Positions 1 through 11,176 of a stretch of 64,000 nucleotides of DNA are shown here, piece after piece. The notes under the pieces were generated by a model, which worked only from the letters and a program-made list of their open reading frames with translations, did no database searches and was not told the DNA's origin. The stretch spans positions 114,665,622 to 114,729,621 of the forward strand of contig NC_068920.1 of the NCBI RefSeq assembly GCF_023091745.1, read 5' to 3'. Both the position numbers and the translations under genes were made by a program. Within the stretch, counting starts at the first letter, position 1. The number at the start of each line of letters is the position of its first letter. This DNA is from Budorcas taxicolor (lineage: Eukaryota > Chordata > Mammalia > Artiodactyla > Bovidae).

Positions 1-342
1 ATAAAGAGGGAAGGCTTGGATCTAGAAATGCTATCATGCCTAGTCTGAAAATCCTTCATCAAGAGACTCAACCTCAGTTAAGATATCAAGATATTAGTTG
101 TATTAAAAAGGGGGGTGGGTATTTATTTTTATTTTATTTTACTTTTAATAAAAGGAATAAAAGTTTTTTAAAAATGCTTCAGAATCCAGTTCAAGCTCCC
201 TAGCCAGACATTACAAGCCTTCCAGGATGTACATCTGCCCATCTCCCCTCCCCAGTGATCAACCTTTCTTTAACTTCTTTCCTTTTCTAATGTTAGTCTC
301 CTTAACAAGAAGGTTAATCTCTTCATATTTACATATATTTAA
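1..342. other. Unique AT-rich DNA
   Basis: No coding, RNA or repeat signature recognised. A T-rich stretch near 118-160 follows a short G run. Confidence 0.5.
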
Positions 343-507
343 GGGGACGACAGTAGATAAGATGGTTGGATAGCATCAGCGACTCAATGGACATGAGTTT
401 GAGTAAACTCCAGGAGTTGGTGATGGACAGGGAGGCCTGGCATGCTGCAATCCACGGGGTCACAAAGTGTTGGACACAACTGAGCGACTGAACGGAACTG
501 AACTGAA
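343..507 (+). mobile_element. BovB LINE 3' end
   Basis: This is the extreme 3' tail of a BovB (RTE-type) LINE, 5'-truncated. The signature is the run from GATGAGATGG-like sequence through 'gactcaatggacatgagtt' and 'ggaggcctgg' to the closing 'gagcgactgaacggaactg'. It carries no coding capacity. About 160 bp of single-copy DNA separates it from the next SINE fragment. Confidence 0.88.
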
Positions 508-670
508 ATCATGTCCATCTTTTACAGTCCAATTTGCCTGTCAGCTTCTAAACGACAAACCTTTGATTTTTTCAAGATGGCCATAGTGTCTGCCATCTTG
601 GAAAATCAGTAGAGAAAATACATGCCTCTCCAGCTCTCTTATAGCATTTACCTATATTGTGTTGCCTTAG

Positions 671-786
671 AGAAGGGACTGACTACCCACTCCAGTATTC
701 TTTTCTGGAGAATTCCATAAAGACAGGGGAGCCTGACAGACTAGAGTCTCAAAGAGTCAAGCACGACTGAGCAACTAACATTTTCA
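671..786 (+). mobile_element. Bov-tA SINE, 5'-truncated
   Basis: The right half of a ruminant tRNA-derived SINE, beginning at 'gagaagggactgactaccc' and ending with 'gactgagcaactaac'. The tRNA-like promoter half is absent, so the copy cannot be transcribed by Pol III from its own promoter. Confidence 0.82.
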
Positions 787-1144
787 CTATCTTATGTTGC
801 AATTAAGTCCCTTTTTTTTTAATGCTAGGCTGAAATAACCTTAGACAAAAAAAAAAAAAATTTTCCCCCCAACTTCTTGTAGGCATCTCAACTTAGATCA
901 AAGATGGTGGCATTCAGCTGTGTTGGGCATTTCTAATAGCATGATGGAGGAGGGTATGAGAGCAGTCTCTCTGCAAAATGAACTGGAGAGAGATTCCTCA
1001 GAGGCAACCCATTCTGAGGTAAAAAGAACTTCAGACAGCCTACCTGATCACAGTAAGAAAGCCTCTGTCTTTGAAAGAGAAGAGCAGTTCTATACTTAAG
1101 TTTTCAGAACTTGTGAACCTGATTCACAGTTATATGTACCTGGT
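787..1144. other. Unique DNA
   Basis: No repeat or gene signature recognised. It contains an A-run at 847-860 followed by T and C runs. Confidence 0.45.
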
Positions 1145-1157
1145 AGGCTTAAAACAA

Positions 1158-1417
1158 CGGAGAAGGCAGTGGCACCCCACTCCAGTACTCTTGCCTGGAA
1201 AATCCCATGGCTGGAGGAGCCTGGTGGGCTGCAGTCCATGGGGTCACTAACGACTGAGCGACTTCACCTACACTGTTCACTTGCATGCATTGGAGAAGGA
1301 AACAGCAACCCACTCCAGTGTTCTTGCCTGGAGAATCCCAGGGACGGGGGAGCCTGGTGGGCTGCCGTCTATGGGGTCGCACAGAGTCGGACACGACTGA
1401 AGCGACTTAGCGGCAGC
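1158..1417 (+). mobile_element. Bov-A2 SINE, full dimer
   Basis: A near-complete dimeric Bov-A2. Both monomers are visible, each with 'cactccagt', 'ttgcctgga' and 'cacgactga' landmarks, joined by a linker around 1265-1290. It is flanked by a perfect 13-bp target-site duplication, aggcttaaaacaa, at 1145-1157 and 1418-1430, which fixes both ends exactly. Reading frames across it on either strand are by-products of the SINE. Confidence 0.95.
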
Positions 1418-1430
1418 AGGCTTAAAACAA

Positions 1431-1866
1431 ACAAAACAGAAAGAGATGTGACTGCCAACAAAACCTTAAGGTATTGATATTGAGATGCTCTCATATGGAA
1501 ACTGCGTAACCTTAGAAGACTATGGAAGCATTCCCTATACTTTCTACTTCTGATGAGAGACATATACATGGTACATGGCAGACAACACCACCCAGGAATA
1601 AGGGCACCAAAGATGCAGCAAACACACAATGGAAACCACTAGAGGGTGTGACAGCAGTGCCCAGAAACATGGGTGACATCCCAAGGACGGAAAACACCGT
1701 GGCCAACTGAAAGCTCTCCCCCTCTCTATACCTGTGTGTGTGCGTGTGTGTATTCTCCATCCCCAGCTTCCTAGAATCATTAAACATTTTTGACACATTC
1801 AAGAAGTCTACTGTATTAATACATATGATGCAATATACAAAAATATTTATATGTATAATACATATA
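1431..1866. other. Unique DNA with short TG repeat
   Basis: No gene recognised. An imperfect (TG)n tract lies at about 1733-1752. The right end becomes AT-rich and serves as the target of the next SINE. Confidence 0.5.
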
Positions 1867-1867
1867 C

Positions 1868-2078
1868 TGGGCTACCCTGGCAGCTCCACCGGTAAAGAAT
1901 CTGCCTGCAATGCAGAAGACCCCAGTTCGATCCCTGGGTTGGGAAAATCCCCTGAAGAAGGGAATGACAACCCACTCCAATATTCTTCCCTGGAGAATTC
2001 CATGGACAGAGAAGCCTAGTGGGCTACAGTCCATGAGATTGCAAAAAGTCAGTCACAACTGAGCGACTCTCACTCCCA
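1868..2078 (+). mobile_element. Bov-tA SINE
   Basis: A complete tRNA-derived SINE. The tRNA-like 5' end ('ggtaaagaatctgcctgca', B-box-like 'gttcgatccctgg') is followed by the Bov-tA body and the 'caactgagcgactctcact' tail. It inserted into an AT-rich target. Confidence 0.92.
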
Positions 2079-2079
2079 A

Positions 2080-2345
2080 TATATACATTATATAATAATA
2101 ATAAATTATACTAGATTATATTAACATATATAAATGTACTATAGGTCTATGGTATTAATATATATTATGTAACATACATATATTAATATGTATATCAATA
2201 CATATATTATGCAATATATATTAATAGAGTAGACTTCTGTACTGTATTACAATTTATTATATTTATATATAATATTTATATATTAATATAATAAATAACC
2301 TCTTGAATTTATATATATATATAATATATATATATAATATATAAC
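2080..2345. repeat. AT-rich low-complexity tract
   Basis: Almost pure A and T with irregular TATA/TAATA units and a denser (TA)n near 2311-2343. It abuts the tail of the preceding SINE and probably varies in length between individuals. Confidence 0.85.
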
Positions 2346-3354
2346 CTCTTAGATGCATCAAAAATGTTTGATGATTCCAGGTGGCTGAGGATGCAAAAGC
2401 ACAGTGGATTTTCTTTCCAGGTGTCAGGCATAGACTTATGCCTTAGAGTCTTGATGCCAGAAGAAGAGAAAAAGTAATTTATTTAAACAGTCAACTTTTA
2501 AAAACAGTTTTACAGGAAGGGATGTAGAATGTACTCTCAGCATTACCTCAGTTGAAATACAGGTAAGGTATTAAAGTGAGGAAACTTCGGAAGATATTTT
2601 CCTGCTTGTTTGTGGGTTGGTGGGTTTTTGTTTTGTTTTCTTTCAGCTTAATGGACTGTAAGTCAAGGAATAAACATACATCTGTTATATCATAAAAATG
2701 TAAACAGAAGACATAAGATGCAGAGTAATTAAAAGTAAAATTGAATAGGGAAACTTATGCAGTTACATTAAATGGAGAGAAAATAGAGGTATTTAATGAA
2801 AAGAGTGCTGATTATGAAACTAAAGGGCTAGAAATAAAAACTAGGATTACAGACACTTAAAAGAGTGAGATTTAGTCATAAACTTCATGTTTATTATGTA
2901 GAGAATTTTCTGTTAACCAAACCTCTTTCTAAATCTAGGCATTAAGCATACAGAACAAGTGAAAATTAACAAAGTACAGATATTGACTCTTCAGTGCAAT
3001 AGGTATTGCCAGTTATGTGGGTGGGTGGGTGGCTTGGTGAATATTTTTAACTCAGACCAGTATCTCACATTAGTTGGTAGATGCTTAAAACAAAAGTAAC
3101 ATAAAATAGAAATTTTGGTTCTTGTCTAGCTAACTTACAGGAATTCAATGAGGTTGAATCAAATGAGAAAATGTAAATAAAAATTCCTTAAAGATTACTA
3201 GATATCTGATATATATTTTATATTAAGACATTAATGATATCTAACAGTGCTTTAAATTCAGTAGGTTCTCAATAATTTGGCTGCATTAAATAGAGCTAGA
3301 TCCTTTCTCACTGCAGAATCCTAGGAATACAGTGAGACATTGAACAAAGTATCG
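2346..3354. other. Unique DNA
   Basis: About 1 kb without a recognisable repeat family or exon. A short (GTGG)n tract lies near 3017-3034. Very old, unrecognisable repeats cannot be excluded. Confidence 0.45.
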
Positions 3355-3634
3355 GAATATTCATTGGAAGGACTGGTGCTAAAGCTGAAGCTACAATTAC
3401 TTGGTTACCTGATTCAAAGAGCTGACTCACTGGAAAAGCCCTTGATGCTGGGAAAGATTGAAGACAGGAAGAGAAGGGCATGACAGAGGATGAGATGATT
3501 GGATGGCATCACTGACTCAGTGGACATGAGTTTGAGCAAACTCCAAGAGATAGTGAAGGACAGGGAAGCCTGGCATGCTATAGTCCATGGGTTCACAGAG
3601 TTGGACATGACTTAGTGACTGAACACACACACTG
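3355..3634 (+). mobile_element. BovB LINE 3' end
   Basis: A 5'-truncated BovB tail starting at 'ggaatattcattggaagga' and running through 'gatgctgggaaagattga' and 'gatgagatgattggatggc' to 'gacttagtgactgaac', ending in a short (AC)n tail. It is non-coding and lies about 110 bp upstream of the exon-like segment. Confidence 0.9.
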
Positions 3635-3742
3635 GAATAAAAAATGGCATTACAAAGGCTATATTAAAATTACACTGCAGCAGAAGACAAGGTCTCAGGT
3701 TGCTCTAAGTTAAATACGGTCGTGGTGTATTTTTTTTTGTAG

Positions 3743-3817
3743 CTCCAGAAAGTGGATTTCACCATCTCCACTATCGAGTAGAACCACCGCCAGATAACCT
3801 AAATGCAGCATACACAG
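3743..3817 (+). other. Candidate internal exon (75 nt, gene unknown)
   Basis: Visible: a T-rich tract at 3729-3739 ends in GTAG at 3739-3742, and CAG|GTGATT follows at 3815-3823, so both splice-site consensuses are present 75 nt apart. Of the three plus-strand frames two contain stops inside the segment (TAG and TAA). The third is open throughout, reading through residues such as SGFHHLHYRVEPPPDN. The exon would start and end in phase 1, so inclusion or skipping keeps the frame. The sequence is not part of any repeat I recognise. I do not recognise the peptide and assign no gene. A chance open segment of 25 codons between AG and GT is quite possible, hence the low confidence. Confidence 0.33.
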
Positions 3818-4075
3818 GTGATTATATTTCTGGTTGTGGATCCTTAGCATATGATTCTACATAATATTCAATTGAGGTTTTAATGTGTGTAATCATCCAT
3901 TACTAAATGATAAAATTAAATAGTTTTACTACATATTATCCTACACCTTGGAGGACTGCAAGCATTAACTAAATTGTAGTATTAATCCAATGACACTAAG
4001 TACTCTTAAATATATTTTCACCTTGTCAAATGGCAAGAAAGTTGAGTGCATAAGGATACCAAATAAATACTAATA
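3818..4075. other. Unique DNA, possible intron start
   Basis: AT-rich single-copy sequence after the candidate donor; no repeat recognised. Confidence 0.4.
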
Positions 4076-4318
4076 GCTGTATTTATTGAGTCCTTACTAT
4101 GTGTCAGGTTCTGGGCTAAAGGCTTTCATGCATTCTGTCCTTTAAATTTCACAACAACTCTGTGAGTAAATACTATAAGTATTCTCATTTTACAGTCCAG
4201 GGAACTGAATCTAATGGAGGGTAAGAAATATGCTCAAGGTCACAGAACTAATCTTATCAGAGTTCAGTTCCAAGTGCTTCTGATGCCAGAGCTCTTGCCC
4301 TCAACTACTCTGTTATAG
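4076..4318 (-). mobile_element. MIR SINE (MIRb-like)
   Basis: An ancient mammalian tRNA-derived SINE on the minus strand. The diagnostic core reads, on the plus strand, 'ttactatgtgtcaggttct', 'cattttacagtccagggaa' and 'gctcaaggtcacagaacta'. It is heavily diverged, as expected for an element shared by most mammals. Confidence 0.85.
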
Positions 4319-4997
4319 GGTTTTTCTACTCACCTTTTAACACCTCGGATCATAAAAGGAAACACTTTTAAATGTAAATTGTCTGATCTTCGTATTAATC
4401 CCCAAACTGCTGTCAATAGACTGTGCAAGCATTGTAAGACCATTTCCCTTGTACGGAGTCCCCTCACCCTCTTCCCATAAGATGCGGTACAGGTGGAGAC
4501 CCACAGTCTTTTTCTTTTCTTCTTTCCTTTTGAATCCCAAAACAGTTCATCCCCTGACAGTAGAGCCCGATTCTTGGGTACGGAGAGAGGAAGTTTCCCA
4601 TAGTTCATGAGGCAAGCTATTGGAAAGAACTTGGTGCCTCCACCTCCCTGTCCTTACAACTCTACCCCCAAATTAAACGGAAGAACCTCTAGCTGACTGG
4701 CGTTATGTGTAAATATCCATATTTAGAAATACTGACTTCTGAATTTAGGCACTGAAGAGCAAATGCAAACACTTTGAGAGGATAAGATGCCTGTGTCATT
4801 AACCTCTTATGTGGCCTCATTAATGAAGATGATCCTTTGCAGTAGCTTTGTGAGAAGCAGGGTGGCCGATGCAGAGGTTTCCAAGCTGTATTCTAGGGAG
4901 CAAGTGCTGTGCTCTTTGGAGCGAACTCAGGTGTTCAAGACATCAAGCCAGCTAGCTCACACCACTTTCCCCATTGCAACCATGCAGCTCTGCTTCT
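4319..4997. other. Unique DNA
   Basis: No repeat family or gene recognised. The two overlapping minus-strand open frames at 4330-4608 have no recognisable domain and no supporting splice context. Confidence 0.45.
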
Positions 4998-5352
4998 TTA
5001 AAAATGTATTTATTTAATTGGAGGACAATCACTTCACAACATTGTGGTGGCCCCTGCCACACATCGACATGAACCAGCCACAGGCACACATGCGCCCCCT
5101 CTCCTATCCTGAACCCCCTCCTCCCTCCCTCCCCACTCCATCCTTCCAGGTGGTCCCAGAGCACCAGCTTTGAGTGCCCTGTTTCATCCATCAGCACTGC
5201 TCATCTACTTCACATATGGTACTGTACATGTTTCAATGCTATTCTTTCATACCACCCCACCCTTACTTTCTCCCCATTATCCAATAGTCTGTCCTTTACA
5301 TCTGTGTCTCTTTTGCTGCCTTACAAATAGGATCAAAGGCTCATAGCTTTGG
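4998..5352 (-). mobile_element. Ruminant L1 3' UTR
   Basis: A 5'-truncated ruminant L1 on the minus strand: 3' UTR only. On the plus strand it starts with the complement of an A-rich tail and 'aattggaggacaatcactt', then shows the pyrimidine-rich 'ccccctcctccctccctcc' block and 'catctgtgtctcttttgct'. No ORF2 remains. Confidence 0.9.
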
Positions 5353-5540
5353 CTCTGCATTTCGTTTTGGTGAAAACAAATAAACAGCAACCATAAGGGT
5401 ACTTTACAGTTTTAAAAAAATGGAAATAATGTAAACTAGGAAGATTATAAAATCTGAATTAGACTGCCTAAAATAACAAAAATGATTATCTTTCCCTCAG
5501 AACAGGTGTGGATTTGGGAAGTAAGAAAGTAACATTTCTT

Positions 5541-5745
5541 GAAACCAACTAGGAGTCAGGCACTGGGCAAGGTCTTTAATTTTTAGTACTTTGCTTGATC
5601 CTCTATGAGGCAGGCATTAGGCTCATTTTACAAATCACAACAAAGCTTAGGGAGGTTAAAGAATTTACAGAGTTACAAAGCTGATGGGTGTGCAAAACTG
5701 GGACTCAATCTAAACTATTCTGGATCCCAAGCCATTGGTACTCTG
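5541..5745 (-). mobile_element. MIR SINE
   Basis: A diverged MIR on the minus strand, recognised by 'ggagtcaggcactgggcaa', 'cattttacaaatcacaaca' and 'ggttaaagaatttacagag' read on the plus strand. Confidence 0.75.
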
Positions 5746-6084
5746 AGGATGAGAGTAAACTTATAGGTTTGGAGACCACCATAAAGGTGGGTACATGATG
5801 GTAGTAATCTAAGCTCTACCTTCTTGGAAATGTGTATGACAAGCATCCCTGCTTCATTTGCTTAAAGAATCACATAGAAACAGTTTTTCTGGGTCTTTAT
5901 CATTTTGTGGAGCCACTAAGAAGTGGGAAGAGCTCAGGCTCAGTCAGGTCTTCTAAAAACATTCCTTCTTTCATGCTTGTGAAGGTTTTCATTATTTTAC
6001 TACTGTTGTTATTATTTTCTTCATTATTTAAGCTGCTCTACCTGCCAGAAAGAATGTGTTCAAAATGGCAATGATGTGAATTTA
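5746..6084. other. Unique DNA
   Basis: No repeat or gene signature recognised. The open frame at 5832-6074 has no recognisable domain and ends in T-rich sequence. Confidence 0.4.
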
Positions 6085-6368
6085 AAAAAAGAAAAAGAAG
6101 CTGACTCACAGATATACGGAATAAACTAGAGATTATTGGTGGGGAGAGACGAGGTGTGATATAGGGGTAGAGAATTAAGAGGTAAAAACTACTAGGTATA
6201 AAATAAGCTATCGGGATATATTGTTCAACACTATATTATATTGATGATATAACCAATATTTTATAATAAATGTAAATGGAGTACACCTTTAAAAATCGTG
6301 AAGCAATTGCCTATATAACATATAATATCATACAACTATACTTAGAATAAAAACAAACAAACAAAAAA
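6085..6368 (+). mobile_element. Older L1 3' end
   Basis: A 5'-truncated L1 3' UTR on the plus strand. Recognisable blocks are 'ggtggggagagacgaggtg', 'gggatatattgttcaacac', 'caatattttataataaatg' and the final 'caactatacttagaataaa' followed by an (AAAC)n tail. It is more diverged than the young ruminant L1 ends elsewhere. Confidence 0.8.
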
Positions 6369-6514
6369 AGAATCCAGCAATGAAGAGGATGATTCTGCTT
6401 TGACACTGGATGTGGAAAACACTATTGTTGCTTTTAAAACAATCTCTACACATTGATGAGGAAATATGTCCAGGATATATTGCTTGAAAATTACAAAACA
6501 AAATAAGTGGTTAC

Positions 6515-6523
6515 GATAGCTTA
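6515..6523. repeat. Target-site duplication, left copy
   Basis: gatagctta, matching 7691-7699 exactly. The two copies bracket the inverted L1 and support a single insertion event. Confidence 0.65.
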
Positions 6524-7258
6524 AAATTTTATTTATATATGTTTATTCTTTTCTATTAGTTTTTATTGGAGTATAGTTGACTGCAATGTTGTGTTAGTTT
6601 CTGCTATACAGCAAAGTGAATCAGTTATACATATATTCACTCTCTTTTAGATTCTATTCCCATACAGGTCATTACAGAGTACTGAGTAGAGTTTTCTGTG
6701 CTACCCAGCACATTCTTTTTAGTTACCTTTTTTATAATATAGCATTATGTATATGTGAATCCCAATCTCCCAATTTAATCCTTCCCCTACTTTTCCCCTT
6801 GGTAACCATAAGTTTGTTTCCTATATCTGTGACTCTATTGCTATTTTGTAAATAGATCCATCTGTACCACTTTTTTTCAGATTCCACATATAAATGAAAT
6901 CACTTGATATTTGTCTTTCTCTATCTCATTTACTTCACTAAGTATGACAATTTCTAGATCCATCCATGTTGCTGAAAATGGCATTATCTTACAGGAAAAC
7001 ATAGGCAGAACACTCCGACAGAAATTGCAGCAAGATCTTTTTTGATCCATCGCCTAGAGTAAAAAAAAAAAAAAAACAAATGGAACCTAATTAAGGTTTT
7101 GCATAGCAAAGGAAACCACAAAAAAAACACAAAATGACAACCCACAGAACGGGTGAAAATATTTGCAAATGAAGCAACCAACAAGGGATTAATCTCCAAA
7201 ATATACAAACAGCTCATGCAGCTCTCTCTCTATATATGTGTGTTTGTGTGTGTATATA

Positions 7259-7312
<54 letters not shown>

Positions 7313-7690
7313 AACAACCTAATCAAAAAATGGGCAAAAGATCTAAACAGACATTTTTCCAAAGAAGACATACAGATGTCCAAGAGCCACATGAAAAGAT
7401 GTTCAACATCACTAATTATCAGAGAAATGCAAATTAAAACCACAATGAGGTATCACTTCACACTAGTCAGAATGGCTCTCATCAAAAAATATACAAACAA
7501 TAAATGCTGGGAAAGGTGTGGATAAAAGGGAACCCTCCTACACTGCTGGTGGGAATGTAAATTGGTATAGCACTATGGCGAATTGTATGGAGATTCCTTA
7601 AAAAAACAAAAACAGAGCTACCATATGATCCAGCAATCCCACTCCTGGGCATGTATCTGGAGAAAACTGGAATTCAAAAAGATACATATA
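6524..7690 (-). mobile_element. L1 with 5' inversion (twin-primed)
   Basis: One L1 insertion in two opposite pieces. The left piece (6524-6990) is the L1 3' UTR and the last part of ORF2 on the minus strand ('catccatgttgctgaaaat' marks its inner end). The right piece (6991-7690) is an upstream part of ORF2 on the plus strand, from 'gaaaacataggcagaacac' through 'gggcaaaagatctaaacag' and 'caaattaaaaccacaatga' to 'ggaattcaaaaagatacat'. In a normal L1 the right piece lies just upstream of the left, with an estimated couple of hundred bases lost at the switch. Flanking 9-bp repeats sit exactly at the ends. The ORF2 part is broken and non-coding. Confidence 0.85.
7225..7312. repeat. (TG)n/(TA)n microsatellite
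   Basis: A compound TG and TA dinucleotide array lies inside the plus-strand ORF2 segment of the inverted L1, between 'gctcatgcagctctctctc' and 'aaacaacctaatcaaaaaa'. It replaces a short A-rich stretch found there in the usual element, so it arose within the L1. It also generates spurious open frames on both strands. Confidence 0.9.
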
Positions 7691-7963
7691 GATAGCTTAT
7701 TCTTGCATAGGAAAAATTCTGCCCCAAAACTATGACAAACAGTTAATAATAGTTATCTCTGGAGACAGAATTACTGGGGATATTCATTTTCAAGATGATG
7801 TTTTTCTGTATGTTTTACCTTTATATAATATGTATACCAATATCTTCATAATCAGGAAAAAAACAGGCACATAACATCTTGATCCTGATCTTATCATGAA
7901 CAGCTGTACCCAGGTTGTTAGCCGAGGCAACTAACGGATTAAAGTAGTGTGCATTCACCAGAG

Positions 7964-8078
7964 CACTGGAGAAGAAAAAGGCGACCCATTCCAGTGTTCT
8001 TGCTTGGAAAATCCCATGGACAGAGGAGCCTGACAGGCTGCAGCTCATGGGGTCTCAGGGTCGGACACGCATTGAAAC
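7964..8078 (+). mobile_element. Bov SINE, single right half
   Basis: A partial Bov-A/Bov-tA body on the plus strand from 'gcactggagaagaaaaagg' to 'ggtcggacacgcattgaaa'. The tRNA-like half is missing. Confidence 0.8.
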
Positions 8079-8079
8079 A

Positions 8080-9175
8080 TTTCATATTGTGTAACCATGG
8101 ATGTGAAATACGCTGATTGTCAACTACAGGCAATTTGACATCACACAGTTTTTACCATTGTTGGGTGAGCTATGGCAATAAGATTTATGCAAGAATGACA
8201 TCTGAATATTGGCTACATAGAGGATTCCAAAAAAACTGTGGGCAGAATAAAAATAATCTGAAAGGCTAGTATATTTTTACCAAATGATATTTTCAATTCA
8301 TCACAAAGATGCTGTTGGTGTTTCATGAGTTGAAACATCAGGTTTCCTTATTCCTTGCTACAATGTTTGTCATTTACTTTAAAATTCCCTTCTGCAAAGA
8401 CAGTGAGATTTTGCATGTGTTCTTTAGCTTAAGCTCCACTCAAGGAACAATCTTTCATGTTCATCAGGAATCCAACCACTCAGGATGGTCACAAGCACTC
8501 CCAACAGAAGATCATACGTCAGAGGAGGCCACTGCAAGTGCTTTGAGCCATACTTCAGTCAACATCAGGGGCTTTATATAATAAATACTAGAAACGGGTG
8601 TTGATTGGTAAATTGCTAGCTTGTTAATTACCATGATGGATGATTCACTGGAGAAAATATTGGTGTTCAACATTGTGGATTGGTTCACCTATCTTATAGA
8701 CACTGCCCTCAACTTTAGGAACAACAACAGAGCATATAGCGAGGCTTGAGGCTTGGATCCTTAGGAATGAGATCTGAGCTTGAGCTCCAAAAGCTTCTGA
8801 TCACAGAGATAGGGAAGCAGAATTTTTGCTTGCTTGATGACTTCTATGAGGTAACCATCACACCTCTCCAAGGCTGTGGTGTTTACCTCAAGTGAACCTT
8901 TCATGCAAAATAGTATTTAAAGCTAGGTGCTAGGACAGGAAACTGAGAATTTCTTAATATATTCATTCTTAGGGCTGCTTTCATTGTCATTGTGAGCAGT
9001 ATCCACCTCAGTTTGGTAGCTACTGTCCATCTATCATTAATTTATCTATCTGCCCACCCATCCACCCACCCGTCCATCTATAAAACTTAACAGTTGTACA
9101 TGACCAAATTGGCTTGTTAGTTTAATTTTCAACACTCTTCTTTAAAAATAAAGCAGATTAGAGTAGAGGTCATAG
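8080..9175. other. Unique DNA
   Basis: About 1.1 kb without a recognised repeat or gene, except an imperfect (CCAT/CCAC)n tract at about 9028-9083. The plus-strand open frame at 8309-8581 has no recognisable domain. Confidence 0.45.
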
Positions 9176-9396
9176 TGACTTAGGTGGTTCAGTGGTAAAA
9201 AAACATGTCTGTCAATGCAGGAGATGCAGGAGACGTGGGTTCGATCCCTGGGTCAGGACGATCCCCTGGAGTAGGAAATGCCAATTGTGAAACGGCAACT
9301 CCAGTATTCTTGCCTGAAAAATTTCATAGACAGAGAAGACTGGCGGCCTACAGTCAATGGGGTTGCAAAGATTTGGACATGACTGAGCACGCACGT
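9176..9396 (+). mobile_element. Bov-tA SINE
   Basis: A complete tRNA-derived SINE with a B-box-like 'gggttcgatccctgggtca' at about 9238. It has small internal duplications ('aggagatgcaggagacg') relative to neighbouring copies, and ends in 'gacatgactgagcacgcac'. Confidence 0.88.
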
Positions 9397-9639
9397 ATAA
9401 TGATTTTGTTAAAAAAAGGAATGGATTGGTTGACCTGTGTATGTCTGTAGAGATGTGATCTTTCTGTAACTAAACTCAATCCAGAAACACTTGCAGGGCC
9501 CCCTAGACATGGATGCAGCTTGCTTTAAGCAATGGATACCTTCTGCAAACACCTAAGACTTTTTTTCCAGTTACTCATACAGATCCACAAACAGACGATT
9601 TCAGTTCTGTTTTATCCGCTCTCTCTCTGTATGTTACTG

Positions 9640-10330
9640 CTGACAATGTCTTTTTCCAATGACTCCAGCCTTCTTGCTGTCCTCTCACTGATTACTCTTT
9701 CTCAGATTTTTCTTAGGCACCTTTTCTTATTTGCTCCCTAGGCTCTGCTGCTATGCAGAGTCTTATTCTCTGTCTTTTCCTTTCTCTCCTTGGGTGATCT
9801 CAATCCCGTGGCCCAAATGGTCTGACATAATATACGGTGAGCTCTGGATCTATAGCTACTTCTCTAACCCCTCTCCCGTGCTACAAACACTTACAGAAAA
9901 CTATTAGCCTTGCGAATGTGCCCTTAAACTCAACTTGTCTCACTCAGATAAGCATCTTTTCCAGCTCCTTCACTTCGTGTATCAGTTGGCAAGGCACACC
10001 CTTTCTACACCCAAGCTATTCCTTATATGTCTCCTAGCCTTCTCACCCCTGATGCCAAAGCCCTAGTTCAGACAGGTTAACCACCTCTTCTCTGGATTGT
10101 TAGAAAACAACCTACCATACCTCCCTGGCTCCATTTCACCTTCTACTCCATTCTCCTCACAGTTTCAGATGGATCCTTAAAGCATATAAATTCTGGGCTC
10201 CCTTCTGCCTTCAGCATTAACTCCAAACTTCTTAGCAAAGAGTACAAGGGCCCTACTAGCTCTGAAATAGTATCATCATCTCATTTCCCTCCATCTGGGC
10301 TCCCTCCTCCATTCCACCTCCCTCTGTTTC
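9640..10330 (-). mobile_element. L2 LINE, 3' region
   Basis: An ancient LINE-2 on the minus strand. On the plus strand it shows the pyrimidine-rich blocks usual for antisense L2: 'ccttgggtgatctcaatcc', 'aaactcaacttgtctcact', 'cctccctggctccatttca', 'attctcctcacagtttcag' and 'ccaaacttcttagcaaaga'. It is diverged and fragmented; no reverse transcriptase frame survives. Confidence 0.68.
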
Positions 10331-11176
10331 TATAGATGTCATATACAATAAGTCTCTAATAAATCTTTTGCAATGAAAAAAATGAATAATGAAATTTTAT
10401 TTTAGTTAATTTAAAAAATATATATTAAAATGCTCCCCAATTGACTTCCCATGGCCATTTCAGAAATATTCCTATTAAAAAAATCCTTCACCTAACAAGT
10501 GATGAAACTAAGCCTCAGAAACATTAAGTAGCTTGGCAAAGTCTCCCAGCCAGCTATGCACATTATGAAACAAGCATCAAATCTTCAGCCTAGAACACAG
10601 GAGCCTTCAGATTCCTATACTGCCTGTTCTGATGGTTTGTCAATCAGTACTATTATAATATTTATATCATTAATATTATGATATTTAATACTATGTATTA
10701 ATGTATATTGTCATGCATTAATATATAAATTAACATAATAATATTTAACAATATAACATTTGGTATTATGAAAGCAAAACACTGAAGGAGGGAGTCCTAA
10801 CCTCTCCTCAGGCCAACTTCAGAATCAAATGGCAAAGCATAAACTCTGCATTTAGAAGTAATCTATCCACACCAAGTAAAGCAATTAGTGATTAATAAAA
10901 AAGAACAAAATGGCATACCTATTCTAATGTTTTCGGGCAAATGTGACAGACTTTTAAGAGCACTCAAAACGTGGGAAATGTGGGGGGAAAGAGTGATAAC
11001 CAAAACAGAGTAAGTCCAAAGGCCAGAAAATGCAGATGATAAAATGTGGACTTAAAACATGCTTGCTTCTCCCTGATCTTCAACATATACAGATTCCTCT
11101 TCTCTCTCATCACCTGAAAAACTGCACACTTTCATTTCCTCTCCAAGAAAGCTTATCAAACACTGGACTTTCAAAA
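10331..11176. other. Unique DNA with AT-rich tract
   Basis: No gene or repeat family recognised. An irregular AT-rich stretch occupies about 10645-10765. Confidence 0.45.

Noticed and set aside
1868..1960. tRNA-like promoter sequences with B-box-like motifs, here and in the other SINEs
   Set aside because: These are tRNA-derived heads of Bov-tA and CHR SINEs. They lack a full cloverleaf and are not tRNA genes.
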